Positions 47,617 to 56,563 of a stretch of DNA of 64,000 nt are shown in pieces. The notes under the pieces were generated by a model. That model made no database searches. It was not told where the DNA came from and saw only the letters and a program-made list of their open reading frames with translations. Source of the stretch: Psychrobacter sp. UBA3480 (GTDB lineage: Bacteria > Pseudomonadota > Gammaproteobacteria > Pseudomonadales > Moraxellaceae). The position numbers and the translations under genes were made by a program. The DNA lies in assembly GCF_002377945.1 (NCBI RefSeq), contig NZ_DFQV01000033.1:227425-291424 (forward strand), in the 5' to 3' direction. Position 1 is the stretch's first letter; each line of letters begins with the position of its first letter.

Positions 47617-48213
47617 ATGGACTGGTTAAAAAATATCTTACATAGCTTACCGCTAGAGTCTATCAGTGACATTCTCGGTGAGATTGCCATTTGGTGGGGC
47701 CAAATGGTAAAGGATGTCCCGCCCGCTGATTTGCCGATGTATGCTTATCTGGGTGGTGCTGTTTTGGTACTAGTGCTATGGATACTCGTTGCTCGTGTAC
47801 TGCCAAAACCATTGGGCGGTATGAGCTGGATGGTTCTGTTTGCAGTGTTATTAGCACCAGGTACAGCGCTTGGCGATCCGAGCGAGCTTGCACCAGCCAG
47901 CATTAGCGTCGTCTATGCTGTGATGATGAAAGATTACGCAGGCGCGGTGGCCAATATGTTGCCGATCTTGGTGATACTGGTCGCAGGGTTGTTTGTTGGT
48001 TTTGTATGGCAGCTGATACGCAGCGCATTTGCATCAAGCTTGGACAAAGCCCGTAGCCGCAGCGCAGAAGATACACAGGCAACGTTGCAAATGACCACAG
48101 GCAGTTATTTGCCAGAAGGCGCTACCGTAACCGAACAGCCTGATACTAACGTAAGCTTAAAAAAAGACAATGCATTGGCTAAGAAAACGGATAGCGATAC
48201 GTCTGATAAGTGA
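47617..48213 (+). CDS. Uncharacterised inner-membrane protein
   Basis: A 198-residue protein with three likely transmembrane helices (about 41-64, 68-85 and 112-135), then a polar, Lys/Asp/Thr-rich cytoplasmic tail. Not assigned to a family. The ribosome site is weak. It is followed by a terminator and then the moxR/VWA pair, so a functional link is possible but not shown. Confidence 0.75.
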   Translation: MDWLKNILHSLPLESISDILGEIAIWWGQMVKDVPPADLPMYAYLGGAVLVLVLWILVARVLPKPLGGMSWMVLFAVLLAPGTALGDPSELAPASISVVYAVMMKDYAGAVANMLPILVILVAGLFVGFVWQLIRSAFASSLDKARSRSAEDTQATLQMTTGSYLPEGATVTEQPDTNVSLKKDNALAKKTDSDTSDK

Positions 48214-48270
48214 TAAAAATAGGCTAGGCATTAAGATAGTACTATTGTTTTAGAATTTATTTGATACCCG

Positions 48271-48300
48271 AAAAAGAGACACCGCTGCGTGTCTTTTTTT
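48271..48300 (+). terminator. Terminator after the membrane protein gene
   Basis: A GACAC/GTGTC stem with flanking A and T runs, ending in T7. Confidence 0.78.
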
Positions 48301-48511
48301 GTGCTCGACTGTTTATTAGGCATATAAATAATTGCTCACTATACATTGCACATAACAATTGTTAATAAATGCGAACGCATGAGTATTTTGGCAATGCATC
48401 AGGCTGTGCTAATCTAATTTATTCTTTACTAACTTATTCGTTATTAGTCATTTATGTTTTAGACCTATCCATTTATAACAACTCATCTATAACAACAATC
48501 GAGATCTGATT

Positions 48512-49375
48512 ATGACCACAACTGACAATACTAAGCAAAACTTTACTGGTACCAGTAGTTATATTGCTACCGATGATTTGCAACTGGCCGTAAATGCCGC
48601 TATGACCTTACAAAAGCCATTACTGATTAAAGGTGAGCCTGGCACAGGTAAAACGTTGCTTGCCGAAGAAGTTGCTGAGAGTTTGGGCATGCCATTGATT
48701 ACTTGGCACGTCAAATCGACGACTAAGGCTGAGCAAGGACTGTATGAGTATGATGCGGTATCACGCCTGCGGGATTCGCAATTAGGTGATGATAAAGTCT
48801 ACGACATTGCCAACTATATTAAGCCAGGTAAGCTGTGGGACGCTTTCACCAGTACAGAGCGTAGCGTACTACTGATTGATGAGATCGATAAAGCCGATAT
48901 CGAGTTCCCAAATGACTTGCTACATGAGCTTGATAAGATGTCTTTTTATGTTTATGAGACGGGCGAAACTATTACAGCGGCGCAGCGTCCAGTAGTTATT
49001 ATTACCTCAAACAATGAAAAAGAGCTGCCAGATGCGTTTTTACGTCGTTGTTTCTTCCATTATATTGACTTCCCAGAAGAGGAAACCATGCGCCAAATCA
49101 TCGAAGTGCATTTTCCAGATATTCAAGAAAAACTGGTCAATGATGCATTGGATATCTTCTATAAACTGCGTGGTATTCAAGGTCTTAAAAAGCCGCCATC
49201 AACGTCTGAGTTGGTTGATTGGTTAACTTTGTTACTTGCTGATGATATGGCTCAGGACGAGTTAGAAGAAAATCTGCGCGGTGAGAAATCTATCCCGCCT
49301 CTATACGGTGCGTTGCTCAAAAACGAGGCCGATGTGAGTTTATTACAGCGTTTTGCCAATATGATGCGTCGCTAA
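48512..49375 (+). CDS. MoxR-type AAA+ ATPase
   Basis: A 287-residue ATPase of the MoxR group, chaperone-like proteins that work with VWA partners to mature enzymes or complexes. Walker A is GEPGTGKT (41-48), Walker B VLLIDEIDKAD (about 119-129), and the arginine-finger region PDAFLRRCFFHYIDFP is present. The following gene encodes the expected VWA protein 128 bases downstream. The substrate complex is unknown. Confidence 0.9.
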   Translation: MTTTDNTKQNFTGTSSYIATDDLQLAVNAAMTLQKPLLIKGEPGTGKTLLAEEVAESLGMPLITWHVKSTTKAEQGLYEYDAVSRLRDSQLGDDKVYDIANYIKPGKLWDAFTSTERSVLLIDEIDKADIEFPNDLLHELDKMSFYVYETGETITAAQRPVVIITSNNEKELPDAFLRRCFFHYIDFPEEETMRQIIEVHFPDIQEKLVNDALDIFYKLRGIQGLKKPPSTSELVDWLTLLLADDMAQDELEENLRGEKSIPPLYGALLKNEADVSLLQRFANMMRR

Positions 49376-49503
49376 TGTTTGCCGCTTGCGTGGGCTTTAA
49401 TATCTTGTGTCCGATATCGGATGTCTATTATGAAGGTCAATGCAAACGCTCAACCTGTGACTGTACCAATTAATGATATCAGCCAATAAGTGATACGACT
49501 CTT

Positions 49504-50727
49504 ATGTTTATCAAACTATTCTACACCTTGCGTACTTACGGCGTGCCAGTCAGTACGCGCGAGCTGCTCGATCTCAATGCCGCGTTAGATAAAGGGCTGA
49601 TGATGCAGTCGCATCCTGAAGATCCAGCACTGACTACTTTTGCTAGCCGCGAAGATATGTATCGGCTGATTCGACTGTGCATGGTCAAAGACGAGCGCCA
49701 TTTTGATAAGTTCGATCGGGCCATGGCGGATTATTTTGAAGGTGTCGATAGTCTCGATATGGATGAGCTATTAGCCAAGCTAACGGACGTGCCCAAAGAG
49801 TGGCTGGATCTAAAGCTCGATCCAAAGAATCTGACCGAAGAGCAAAGACGCCTACTGAAAAAGTACGGCTCGCTTGAAGAGCTGATGAAGGCATTAGAAG
49901 AACGGTTAAAAGAGCAAAAAGAGCGTCATCAAGGTGGTAGTAAATGGGTAGGCACAGGCGGCACTTCACCATTTGGTGCCTATGGCGATCATCCAGAAGG
50001 CGTACGCGTCGGCGGTGAGTCTCGTAAACGTAGCGCAGCAAAAGTCTGGGAGCAGCGTAAATATCGTAACCTCGATGACGACAATCAGCTCGGTACTCGC
50101 CAAATTCAAATGGCGCTACGCAATCTGCGTCAGTTTGCACGGACTGGCAGTGCTGATGAGCTTGATATTCATGAGACGATTAAGCGCACGGCAAAAAAGG
50201 GTGTGCTCGATATACATATGCAAGCGGAGCGCCGTAACCGAGTCAAAGTGCTGATGTTGTTTGATGTGGGTGGCAGTATGGATATCCATGTTGAAGCGCT
50301 CGAAAAACTGTTTTCTGCGGCAAAAAATGAATTCAAAACTTTAGAGTTCTTTTATTTTCATAACTGCTTGTATGACTATGTGTGGAAGGACAACAATCGT
50401 CGCCATAGTGCACCGATGCCAACGTTTGAGCTACTCAATAAATATGGCCGTGAGTATCGTGTTATCTTCGTCGGTGATGCATCGATGTCACCTTATGAGC
50501 TGATGACAGTAGGCGGCAGCGTAGAGTATATGAATAATGAAGCGGGCATCGTATGGTTGAAGCGTGTACTTGAGCATTTTGATAAAGTAACTTGGCTCAA
50601 TCCTGAAAACCCTAGCTACTGGCAATATACGCAGACCATCGTTGAGATTAAAAAGCTGTTTGAAAATAAAATGTATCCGATGACATTACATGGTGTTGAA
50701 GAAATGACTCAATATATGGCACGATAA
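49504..50727 (+). CDS. VWA domain protein, CoxE-like
   Basis: A 407-residue partner of the MoxR ATPase. The N-terminal half is helical and charged, with a Glu/Lys-rich segment (about 110-142, likely coiled coil) and a Gly-rich linker. The C-terminal half is a von Willebrand A domain. The metal-ion site reads FDVGGSMD (Asp254, Ser258), with Gly replacing the middle Ser of the usual DxSxS. Later FVGDASMSPYELM is conserved. A role with MoxR in assembling or activating a protein complex is inferred from pairing. Confidence 0.88.
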   Translation: MFIKLFYTLRTYGVPVSTRELLDLNAALDKGLMMQSHPEDPALTTFASREDMYRLIRLCMVKDERHFDKFDRAMADYFEGVDSLDMDELLAKLTDVPKEWLDLKLDPKNLTEEQRRLLKKYGSLEELMKALEERLKEQKERHQGGSKWVGTGGTSPFGAYGDHPEGVRVGGESRKRSAAKVWEQRKYRNLDDDNQLGTRQIQMALRNLRQFARTGSADELDIHETIKRTAKKGVLDIHMQAERRNRVKVLMLFDVGGSMDIHVEALEKLFSAAKNEFKTLEFFYFHNCLYDYVWKDNNRRHSAPMPTFELLNKYGREYRVIFVGDASMSPYELMTVGGSVEYMNNEAGIVWLKRVLEHFDKVTWLNPENPSYWQYTQTIVEIKKLFENKMYPMTLHGVEEMTQYMAR

Positions 50728-50784
50728 TTTTAATATTCAGCCTAATTGATAAAGCCTGTTAGCAAGGCGTTAATCCTTATAATG

Positions 50785-50817
50785 ACAGCCGTTATGACAA
50801 CATAGCGGCTGTTTTTT
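50785..50817 (+). terminator. Terminator after the VWA gene
   Basis: ACAGCCG/CGGCTGT with an extended stem across one mismatch, followed by T6. Confidence 0.85.
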
Positions 50818-50872
50818 ATTGATGCCAATGAACTCTATATTGATTGTATATTGGTATGCCTAGTAAAGTGTG

Positions 50873-50902
50873 TTAACATTCATTTTAAATGAATGTTATA
50901 AA
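50873..50902 (+). promoter_or_regulatory. Flavohemoglobin promoter with NsrR-type operator
   Basis: A perfect 11-1-11 palindrome at 50875-50897 (left arm AACATTCATTT) has the same layout as the known NsrR operator. It overlaps TTAACA (50873-50878) and TATAAA (50897-50902), spaced 18. NsrR bound here would block RNA polymerase, and nitric oxide would release it. Confidence 0.78.
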
Positions 50903-51029
50903 TATTCTGAATTGGGCGGTTAAAAATTTTGATGACTACTGTAAAAAGGTCTGCTCATTATTGCCAGTTTAGACCGATGATTTTTAACATCTCAATTTAT
51001 CAATGTAGTTAATGATTAAGAGAAACAAC

Positions 51030-52247
51030 ATGGCCTCACCAAAAACGTTAGAAATCGTCACCGCAACTGTTCCTGTACTCGAAGAGCATGGCGTTGCGAT
51101 TACCACTGTGTTTTATAAAAATATGTTTAATGAGCATCCTGAGCTATTAGATATTTTTAATGAGACCAATCAAAAATTGGGAAGACAGCAGACGGCACTA
51201 GCAATGACAGTATTGGCCGCTGCCAAGCACTTGGACAAACTGGCTACGCTATTGCCACAAGTGACCCAGATTAGCCACAAGCATAGAGCCTTACAGATAT
51301 TGCCTGAGCATTATCCTATCGTTGGCAAGCATTTAATTGGGGCGATAAAAGAAGTATTAGGAGAGGCGGCCAATGACGATATTATCCATGCTTGGACAGA
51401 AGCTTATGATGAAATTGCCTCCGTGTTTATCCAGATTGAACATGGTATGTATGAAGCAGCAATGTGGCAGGGGTTTGCACTGTTTAAAATCACTAAAAAG
51501 GAAGCAGTCGCTACAGATATAGCAGCCTTTACCGTGGTACCAGTCGATAAGAGTGAGAACAATAAAGGCAATGATTTAGCAAACGCTCAAGAGATTGATT
51601 TAAGCAAGTTGACCTTAACTGCCGGTCAATATATCACGGTGAAAACAGACCCAAAAGATAGCGACCATATAGCCCTGCGCCATTATTCTTTATGCTCTGC
51701 TAGTACTGATACAGGCATTCAGTTTGCTGTTAGACGTGATAACCGTAATGAGTATCATGGGTTGGTTTCTAACTATATGCATGACCAACTAGAAGTCGGT
51801 GATACGGTTCTATTATCGGCGCCAGCTGGTGACTTTGCGATCAATCAAGGTTTGGTACAGCAAAATGAGATTCCGTTAGTATTGATGAGTGCAGGGGTCG
51901 GGGTTACGCCTGTACTGTCTATGCTAGAGGCGCAAGTATTAGCCAATCCTAAACGACCTATTATTTGGGTTTATGCATGCCAAAATGCTACACATCATGC
52001 TTTTTCTGATCAGGTAGAGGCATTACTCGAACAGGCTGAGACTGTAGAAAAGTATATATTTTACTTTGAGTCGGGGCAGATATTGGATGAGACATGGCTT
52101 GCTACCTTGCCTAAGCCTGCCGATATCTATGTGTGCGGCTCGATGCCGTTTATGGAGAGCATGATTGATGGGTTAGTAGCATTAGATCATGGTGTCGATA
52201 GTGTCCACTACGAACCGTTTGGTCCTAAGATGAGCTTAGGTGGTTAA
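51030..52247 (+). CDS. hmp: Nitric oxide dioxygenase (flavohemoglobin)
   Basis: Oxidises nitric oxide to nitrate with oxygen and NAD(P)H. The 405-residue protein has an N-terminal globin with the proximal His in ISHKHRAL (His85) and GMYEAAMWQ near the end of that domain, then an FAD domain with RHYSLCS (Arg-x-Tyr-Ser), and an NAD domain with LMSAGVGVTPVLSML and VCGSMPFM. AAGAGA precedes the ATG; an ATG at 51012 lacks a site. The NsrR operator upstream indicates induction by NO. Confidence 0.95.
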   Translation: MASPKTLEIVTATVPVLEEHGVAITTVFYKNMFNEHPELLDIFNETNQKLGRQQTALAMTVLAAAKHLDKLATLLPQVTQISHKHRALQILPEHYPIVGKHLIGAIKEVLGEAANDDIIHAWTEAYDEIASVFIQIEHGMYEAAMWQGFALFKITKKEAVATDIAAFTVVPVDKSENNKGNDLANAQEIDLSKLTLTAGQYITVKTDPKDSDHIALRHYSLCSASTDTGIQFAVRRDNRNEYHGLVSNYMHDQLEVGDTVLLSAPAGDFAINQGLVQQNEIPLVLMSAGVGVTPVLSMLEAQVLANPKRPIIWVYACQNATHHAFSDQVEALLEQAETVEKYIFYFESGQILDETWLATLPKPADIYVCGSMPFMESMIDGLVALDHGVDSVHYEPFGPKMSLGG

Positions 52248-52320
52248 GTTTTTAGCTTAGTTTCGTTAATAGTTAGCTAGCCAACTAACTGTTATTGCTA
52301 GCCGACTGTCGCCAGTAATG

Positions 52321-52362
52321 AAAAAGTACTTAGCATGAAATAATCACGCTAAGTGCTTTTTT
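52321..52362. terminator. Bidirectional terminator between hmp and the glycosidase-like gene
   Basis: AAAAAG-ACTTAGC pairs with GCTAAGT-CTTTTTT across one mismatch, between convergent genes. Confidence 0.82.
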
Positions 52363-52396
52363 AATCTTAGTTGAAAAAAAAGAGTATCAGGGCGCA

Positions 52397-53209
52397 TTAC
52401 TCTTTATTTTCAACCAATCCAATCATCACGCCCATCTCTTTTTTATCCTGCTTATCGATACTAGGCGCATACAACGCTGAGGCAATACCACCGTCTAAAA
52501 ACAGCGCGTTTGAACAACCCAGCTCATCCTTAAATAGCTCTGCAAACTGATAAAAAGTCACAGGCTCATCGCTATTAACGAGCTGTATACTTCCGTCACG
52601 GCAAACACCTGCACCATTACGCAGTTTGATTGAGCTGCTATCAGGGTTGAACTGTGGGTGTATCTCGTTATTGATGACCAGCATAGGGCCAGATTGCGTC
52701 GCATACCAAGGCTGCACATCACCATTGTTTAGCTGCTCATTTAACGCATTACTTTCGGTGATTTGCACGTTGCCAGCTTTGTCCCACCACATAACCCCAT
52801 TAGGTAATAGATGAAAATTACCGCCACCTTCTTTTGTATTTAGCGATTTGAGTTCTTTGCCTTCGATGACGGTATAGCCAATCGGTGCATAATTTTCATT
52901 ATACATGCCTGCATTCATCGCAAAGTTAAGGGTCTCATTGTTCGGTAATGTGGCCAATAACGCATCAAAGGTTAGCAGAGGCTCATTGTTATCAGAGGAT
53001 TGCCAAAACAGTTGTAATGAATAGCGCTCGCTCGCTAACGCGGTAGCATCTACACGGCAAACACTATAAGCAAAGGGCTTGTCTTCAGTCTGACATGACC
53101 AGCTATCGGTATCGCTACTAGCCGCATTAGTATTGGTCTGCTGGCAGGCACTCAGGCCTAGCGCAAGCACTATCGTTGATAGGGATAAGGTAAAAATAGA
53201 ACTTGGCAT
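52397..53209 (-). CDS. Phosphodiester glycosidase family lipoprotein (NAGPA domain)
   Basis: A 270-residue probable lipoprotein: a hydrophobic signal ends in Leu-Ser-Ala-Cys at about residue 21. The rest resembles the NAGPA/DUF2233 domain, with NAGMYNENYAPIGYTV, SGPMLVINNEIHP, a polar core (RNGAGVCRDGSIQL) and NALFLDGGIASALYAP. The family cleaves sugar phosphodiesters. Substrate is unknown. The first in-frame codon is TTG; the ATG one codon later is used. A stand-alone gene. Confidence 0.87.
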   Translation of the reverse strand: MPSSIFTLSLSTIVLALGLSACQQTNTNAASSDTDSWSCQTEDKPFAYSVCRVDATALASERYSLQLFWQSSDNNEPLLTFDALLATLPNNETLNFAMNAGMYNENYAPIGYTVIEGKELKSLNTKEGGGNFHLLPNGVMWWDKAGNVQITESNALNEQLNNGDVQPWYATQSGPMLVINNEIHPQFNPDSSSIKLRNGAGVCRDGSIQLVNSDEPVTFYQFAELFKDELGCSNALFLDGGIASALYAPSIDKQDKKEMGVMIGLVENKE

Positions 53210-53314
53210 CAATCACACGTCTTTTAATGTACTAATTATTTAAGTTTGGTTGCTATCTACGGCTTAATTACACCTTCATTACTATTTTTTAAGTACAACG
53301 ATTTAGGCGCTGAT

Positions 53315-55129
53315 TCAGTCGCTAGCAGGCGGGAAGTCGCGGATTGTATTATTCACATTACCAATTAATCGTCCACCATCGGTGATGTTGGTCAAATGCT
53401 CAGAATTATATCCAGCGCTTTGTTCTGTTGGCGCGCCAGTTTCTTTGCCCTTATCGCGTGAGTCTTTGTTATAAGCAATGAGCGCATCGTTGTTGGCTAA
53501 GAAGCTATCAGGGTTTGCCATGACCCACATCTGGTTAAATACATCGGCACGGGCACTATGATCGAGTAATGCGCCTTTATCAGCAAAGTAGAAGAATTTG
53601 GATAGCAGCTTAATTTGCCCATCATCTAGACGGCGTGCGATATGGTACGGCTGTAATTGGCTAGGATGCTGTAAACCGACCGCGCCTACGATACTGGCAA
53701 GCGATTTTAGCGTGTTTTTGTGGAAACTTGCAACACGCTCAGCCTTACTAGGGACGTCGAGCGCCTTTTGACGATACGGATCTTGGGTTGCCACACCTGT
53801 CGGGCAAGTGTTGGTATGACAAGAGCGCGACTGAATGCAGCCAACCGCAAACATAAAGCCACGTGCCGAGTTACACCAATCGGCACCTAGCGCAATCATG
53901 CGCGCAATATCGAAGCCTGATACGATCTTGCCACTGACGCCAAGCTTAATTTTGTCACGAATACCTGCACCGACTAAAGTGTTATGAACCAATAAAAACC
54001 CTTCAACCATTGGCATGCCGACATTGTCCATAAACTCGACGGGCGCTGCACCTGTGCCGCCTTCTGCACCATCGATAACGATAAAATCAGGATAGTTATC
54101 CGTCTCTATCATCGCTTTGACAATCGCCATAAACTGCCATGGCTGACCAATACATAGCTTAAAGCCAACTGGCTTGCCACCAGATAACTCACGTAGCTGC
54201 TGCCAAAAGGCGACCAACTCGCGTGGGGTGCTAAATGCAGTATGTGAAGAGGGTGAGATACAGTCTTGACCCGTAGGTACTTGACGTGTGTCGGCAATCT
54301 CTTGCGTGATTTTACTAGAGGGAAGAACGCCACCTTTACCAGGCTTGGCACCTTGTGAAAGCTTGATTTCAATCATTTTAACTTGAGGATCGACGGCTTT
54401 TTCAGCGAAAGACTGTGGATCAAAGTTACCATCATCATCACGGCAACCAAAGTAGCCTGTACCCAATTCCCAAATCAAATCACCACCGAACTTACGATGA
54501 TAAGGGCTGATAGCGCCTTCGCCCGTGTCATGGGTGAAACCGCCGAGTTTTGCGCCTTGATTGAGTGCCATGATAGCGTTCGCGGACAGGCTGCCAAAGC
54601 TCATCGCAGAGATATTAAATACCGACATATCGTGTGGCTGCTGACAACGCTCACCGCCTACCATGATACGGAAGTCTTTGTTCTCTAGTGGAGTACTGAT
54701 GGTGGATTGCAAAAACCATTCTTTACCATGGGTATATAAATTATCTAGCGTACCAAAGGCATTGGTATCACTGACGTTCTTAGCACGTTGATAGACTAGT
54801 GCGCGCTGCTGACGTGAAAACGGCACTTGTTCTTTATCGTCCTCAAGCAGGTACTGGCGAATCTCAGGGCGGAAATCCTCCAACACATAGCGAATATGTC
54901 CAGCGACAGGGTAGTTGCTCAATATCGCGTGCTTAGATTGAATCAAATCATAAATACCAAGTGCCACAGCCAAACCACCGATCACAATCAGCCACCAACT
55001 TACCAGTAATAAGCCCGCTAACAGAATTAAAATCGCCGCGCCGAACGTGCTATAGCGAAGTAATAATCCGATAAAATACGGCGAGCTGGTTTTGGGTTCA
55101 GGGTTTAGATTGGTACGAGATTCAGGCAT
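53315..55129 (-). CDS. FMN-binding glutamate synthase family protein
   Basis: A 604-residue membrane-anchored homologue of the FMN domain of glutamate synthase. One or two hydrophobic helices (about 20-60) precede a barrel with MSFGSLSANAIMALN, GEGAISPYH, EIKLSQGAKPGKGG and GAEGGTGAAP. A Cys group (CIQSRSCHTNTCPTG) matches the 3Fe-4S motif. The glutaminase domain is missing, so it is not a complete GltB and its donor is unclear. The ATG has GAG seven bases upstream; a TTG four codons earlier is in frame. Confidence 0.88.
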   Translation of the reverse strand: MPESRTNLNPEPKTSSPYFIGLLLRYSTFGAAILILLAGLLLVSWWLIVIGGLAVALGIYDLIQSKHAILSNYPVAGHIRYVLEDFRPEIRQYLLEDDKEQVPFSRQQRALVYQRAKNVSDTNAFGTLDNLYTHGKEWFLQSTISTPLENKDFRIMVGGERCQQPHDMSVFNISAMSFGSLSANAIMALNQGAKLGGFTHDTGEGAISPYHRKFGGDLIWELGTGYFGCRDDDGNFDPQSFAEKAVDPQVKMIEIKLSQGAKPGKGGVLPSSKITQEIADTRQVPTGQDCISPSSHTAFSTPRELVAFWQQLRELSGGKPVGFKLCIGQPWQFMAIVKAMIETDNYPDFIVIDGAEGGTGAAPVEFMDNVGMPMVEGFLLVHNTLVGAGIRDKIKLGVSGKIVSGFDIARMIALGADWCNSARGFMFAVGCIQSRSCHTNTCPTGVATQDPYRQKALDVPSKAERVASFHKNTLKSLASIVGAVGLQHPSQLQPYHIARRLDDGQIKLLSKFFYFADKGALLDHSARADVFNQMWVMANPDSFLANNDALIAYNKDSRDKGKETGAPTEQSAGYNSEHLTNITDGGRLIGNVNNTIRDFPPASD

Positions 55130-55219
55130 AACGAGGCTCAATAGTAATGATTGATATAGATAAGATGCTTACATTTGTCGCGTACATCATACACGCATGA
55201 CGTCGTTACGTCGGTATCA

Positions 55220-55597
55220 ATGGGTAACAGGGTTATCCAAATCATTTCTGTTGAGAGCGGCATTAGTTCGATTACGGAAATAAGTAATGACAGTATATGC
55301 AATAAAGTGATTAAAAATAGCCCATATGTTACTTTAAACAGCGAAACCGTTGAGCAGGGTAGCCATAATGTTTTAATAGAAGATTTCGATGAAGACATGC
55401 TGAAAACTATTGATCCGTTTGATACAGTGCAATTAGCGTATGTGATTGAGGTTTGTATTAGTCATAAAAACCAAGCGGCGGCTGGGCGCTATCTGTACGC
55501 AAACTCACGCGATAAGCTAAAAAGCCCGAATGATAGCGACAGATTTTGTAAATACCTGATGAAGTTTGGGCTGAGGTTTGATGGGTTAAAGCAATAA
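55220..55597 (+). CDS. Small protein with RtcR-like C-terminal DNA-binding domain
   Basis: A 125-residue protein. The C-terminal 65 residues read like the end of RtcR: FDTVQLAYVIEVC, AAGRYLY, then KSPNDSDRFCKYLMKFGL. In RtcR this part follows a CARF-like sensor and a sigma-54 ATPase; here both are missing. The first 60 residues are unassigned. It may be a small DNA-binding regulator or a decayed piece. No strong ribosome site precedes the ATG; the frame is open upstream to a TTG at 55175. The HINT gene starts 18 bases after its stop, so they are probably co-transcribed. Confidence 0.6.
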   Translation: MGNRVIQIISVESGISSITEISNDSICNKVIKNSPYVTLNSETVEQGSHNVLIEDFDEDMLKTIDPFDTVQLAYVIEVCISHKNQAAAGRYLYANSRDKLKSPNDSDRFCKYLMKFGLRFDGLKQ

Positions 55598-55615
55598 TAT
55601 TAAAAAGGATATGAT

Positions 55616-56530
55616 ATGAACAACACAGGATTTGTGGCAGGCACGCTCGTTCTTACGGATAAAGGGTTAGTGCCTATTGAGCAGCTAAAAGTTGGTGATA
55701 TGGTGTTATCCCGTAATGAACATAACCCCGACAGCGAGCTTGCTGATACAAAAGTATTGAATACTTTTGTATCAGCACAAAAGCAGAAAATAGTCAGGGT
55801 AGCTTACAACACTATAAAAGATGAAGTGATGGATGCTAGAGTTAGCTCTGCTGTAGAGAATGATGGATTTGATAACAATGATGAGTTAACTGGAGTGTTC
55901 TATATCTACTGTACGGAAAACCATACTTTTTGGACAAAAGAGGAAGGGTGGTTGAGTGCGGTAGATTTAGCCCAGGATGACAAAGACTATAGAGATAAGG
56001 ATTATACGTTGGTTACTTATAATAATCGTCCTATATTCCAAACCAGCTTCTATACATTTTCAACGCCCTTGATAAGAACCAGTATTAAGGATATTGCCAT
56101 ACAGCGAGACCATTTATCAGATGAGCCGGGCGATATTTACAATATTATTGACTTTAGTTATGGTAAACCAGTCATTTTAAAAAATGTCGATGTCTACAAG
56201 TCAGCGCAATATGACTGGTGGGATGAAAGACAAGACCATATCGATTTATCAGAAAGCCCAGATCATCGATTTGTGAAAGAAATTCAGACTGACGATGATT
56301 TTAGAATGGTACAAAATGCTTATTTACACGACGAAGGGCTACTAGACAAAGATGGTTGGACTGGTGCTTATGAGAAATTGACTGATGAAGAGCGTAAGTA
56401 TCATTCTGCCAAATCTAGTGAAGAGCAGTACTATCTAGCAATAGTCTATAATATTGAAGTCGAAGATCATCACACTTACTTTGTTGGCGAGCATGGTGTT
56501 TGGGTACATGACGCCAGTTCAAACAACTAA
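55616..56530 (+). CDS. Stand-alone HINT-domain protein, catalytic Cys replaced (copy 1)
   Basis: A 304-residue protein made almost wholly of one HINT (hedgehog/intein) module of the kind found in polymorphic toxins. It opens TGFVAGTLVLTDKGLVPIE and VGDMVLS; the position normally held by the nucleophilic Cys is Gly5. The block-B like TENHTF (100-105) keeps its His, and the end VYNIEVEDHHTYFVG then GVWVHD is intact, except that the usual terminal His-Asn is His-Asp (298-299). Five residues follow, so there is no toxin tail. No secretion signal or Rhs-type region is present. AAGGA precedes the ATG. Confidence 0.8.
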   Translation: MNNTGFVAGTLVLTDKGLVPIEQLKVGDMVLSRNEHNPDSELADTKVLNTFVSAQKQKIVRVAYNTIKDEVMDARVSSAVENDGFDNNDELTGVFYIYCTENHTFWTKEEGWLSAVDLAQDDKDYRDKDYTLVTYNNRPIFQTSFYTFSTPLIRTSIKDIAIQRDHLSDEPGDIYNIIDFSYGKPVILKNVDVYKSAQYDWWDERQDHIDLSESPDHRFVKEIQTDDDFRMVQNAYLHDEGLLDKDGWTGAYEKLTDEERKYHSAKSSEEQYYLAIVYNIEVEDHHTYFVGEHGVWVHDASSNN

Positions 56531-56563
56531 CCACATCAATAATAAAAAATAAAAGGAAAATTA

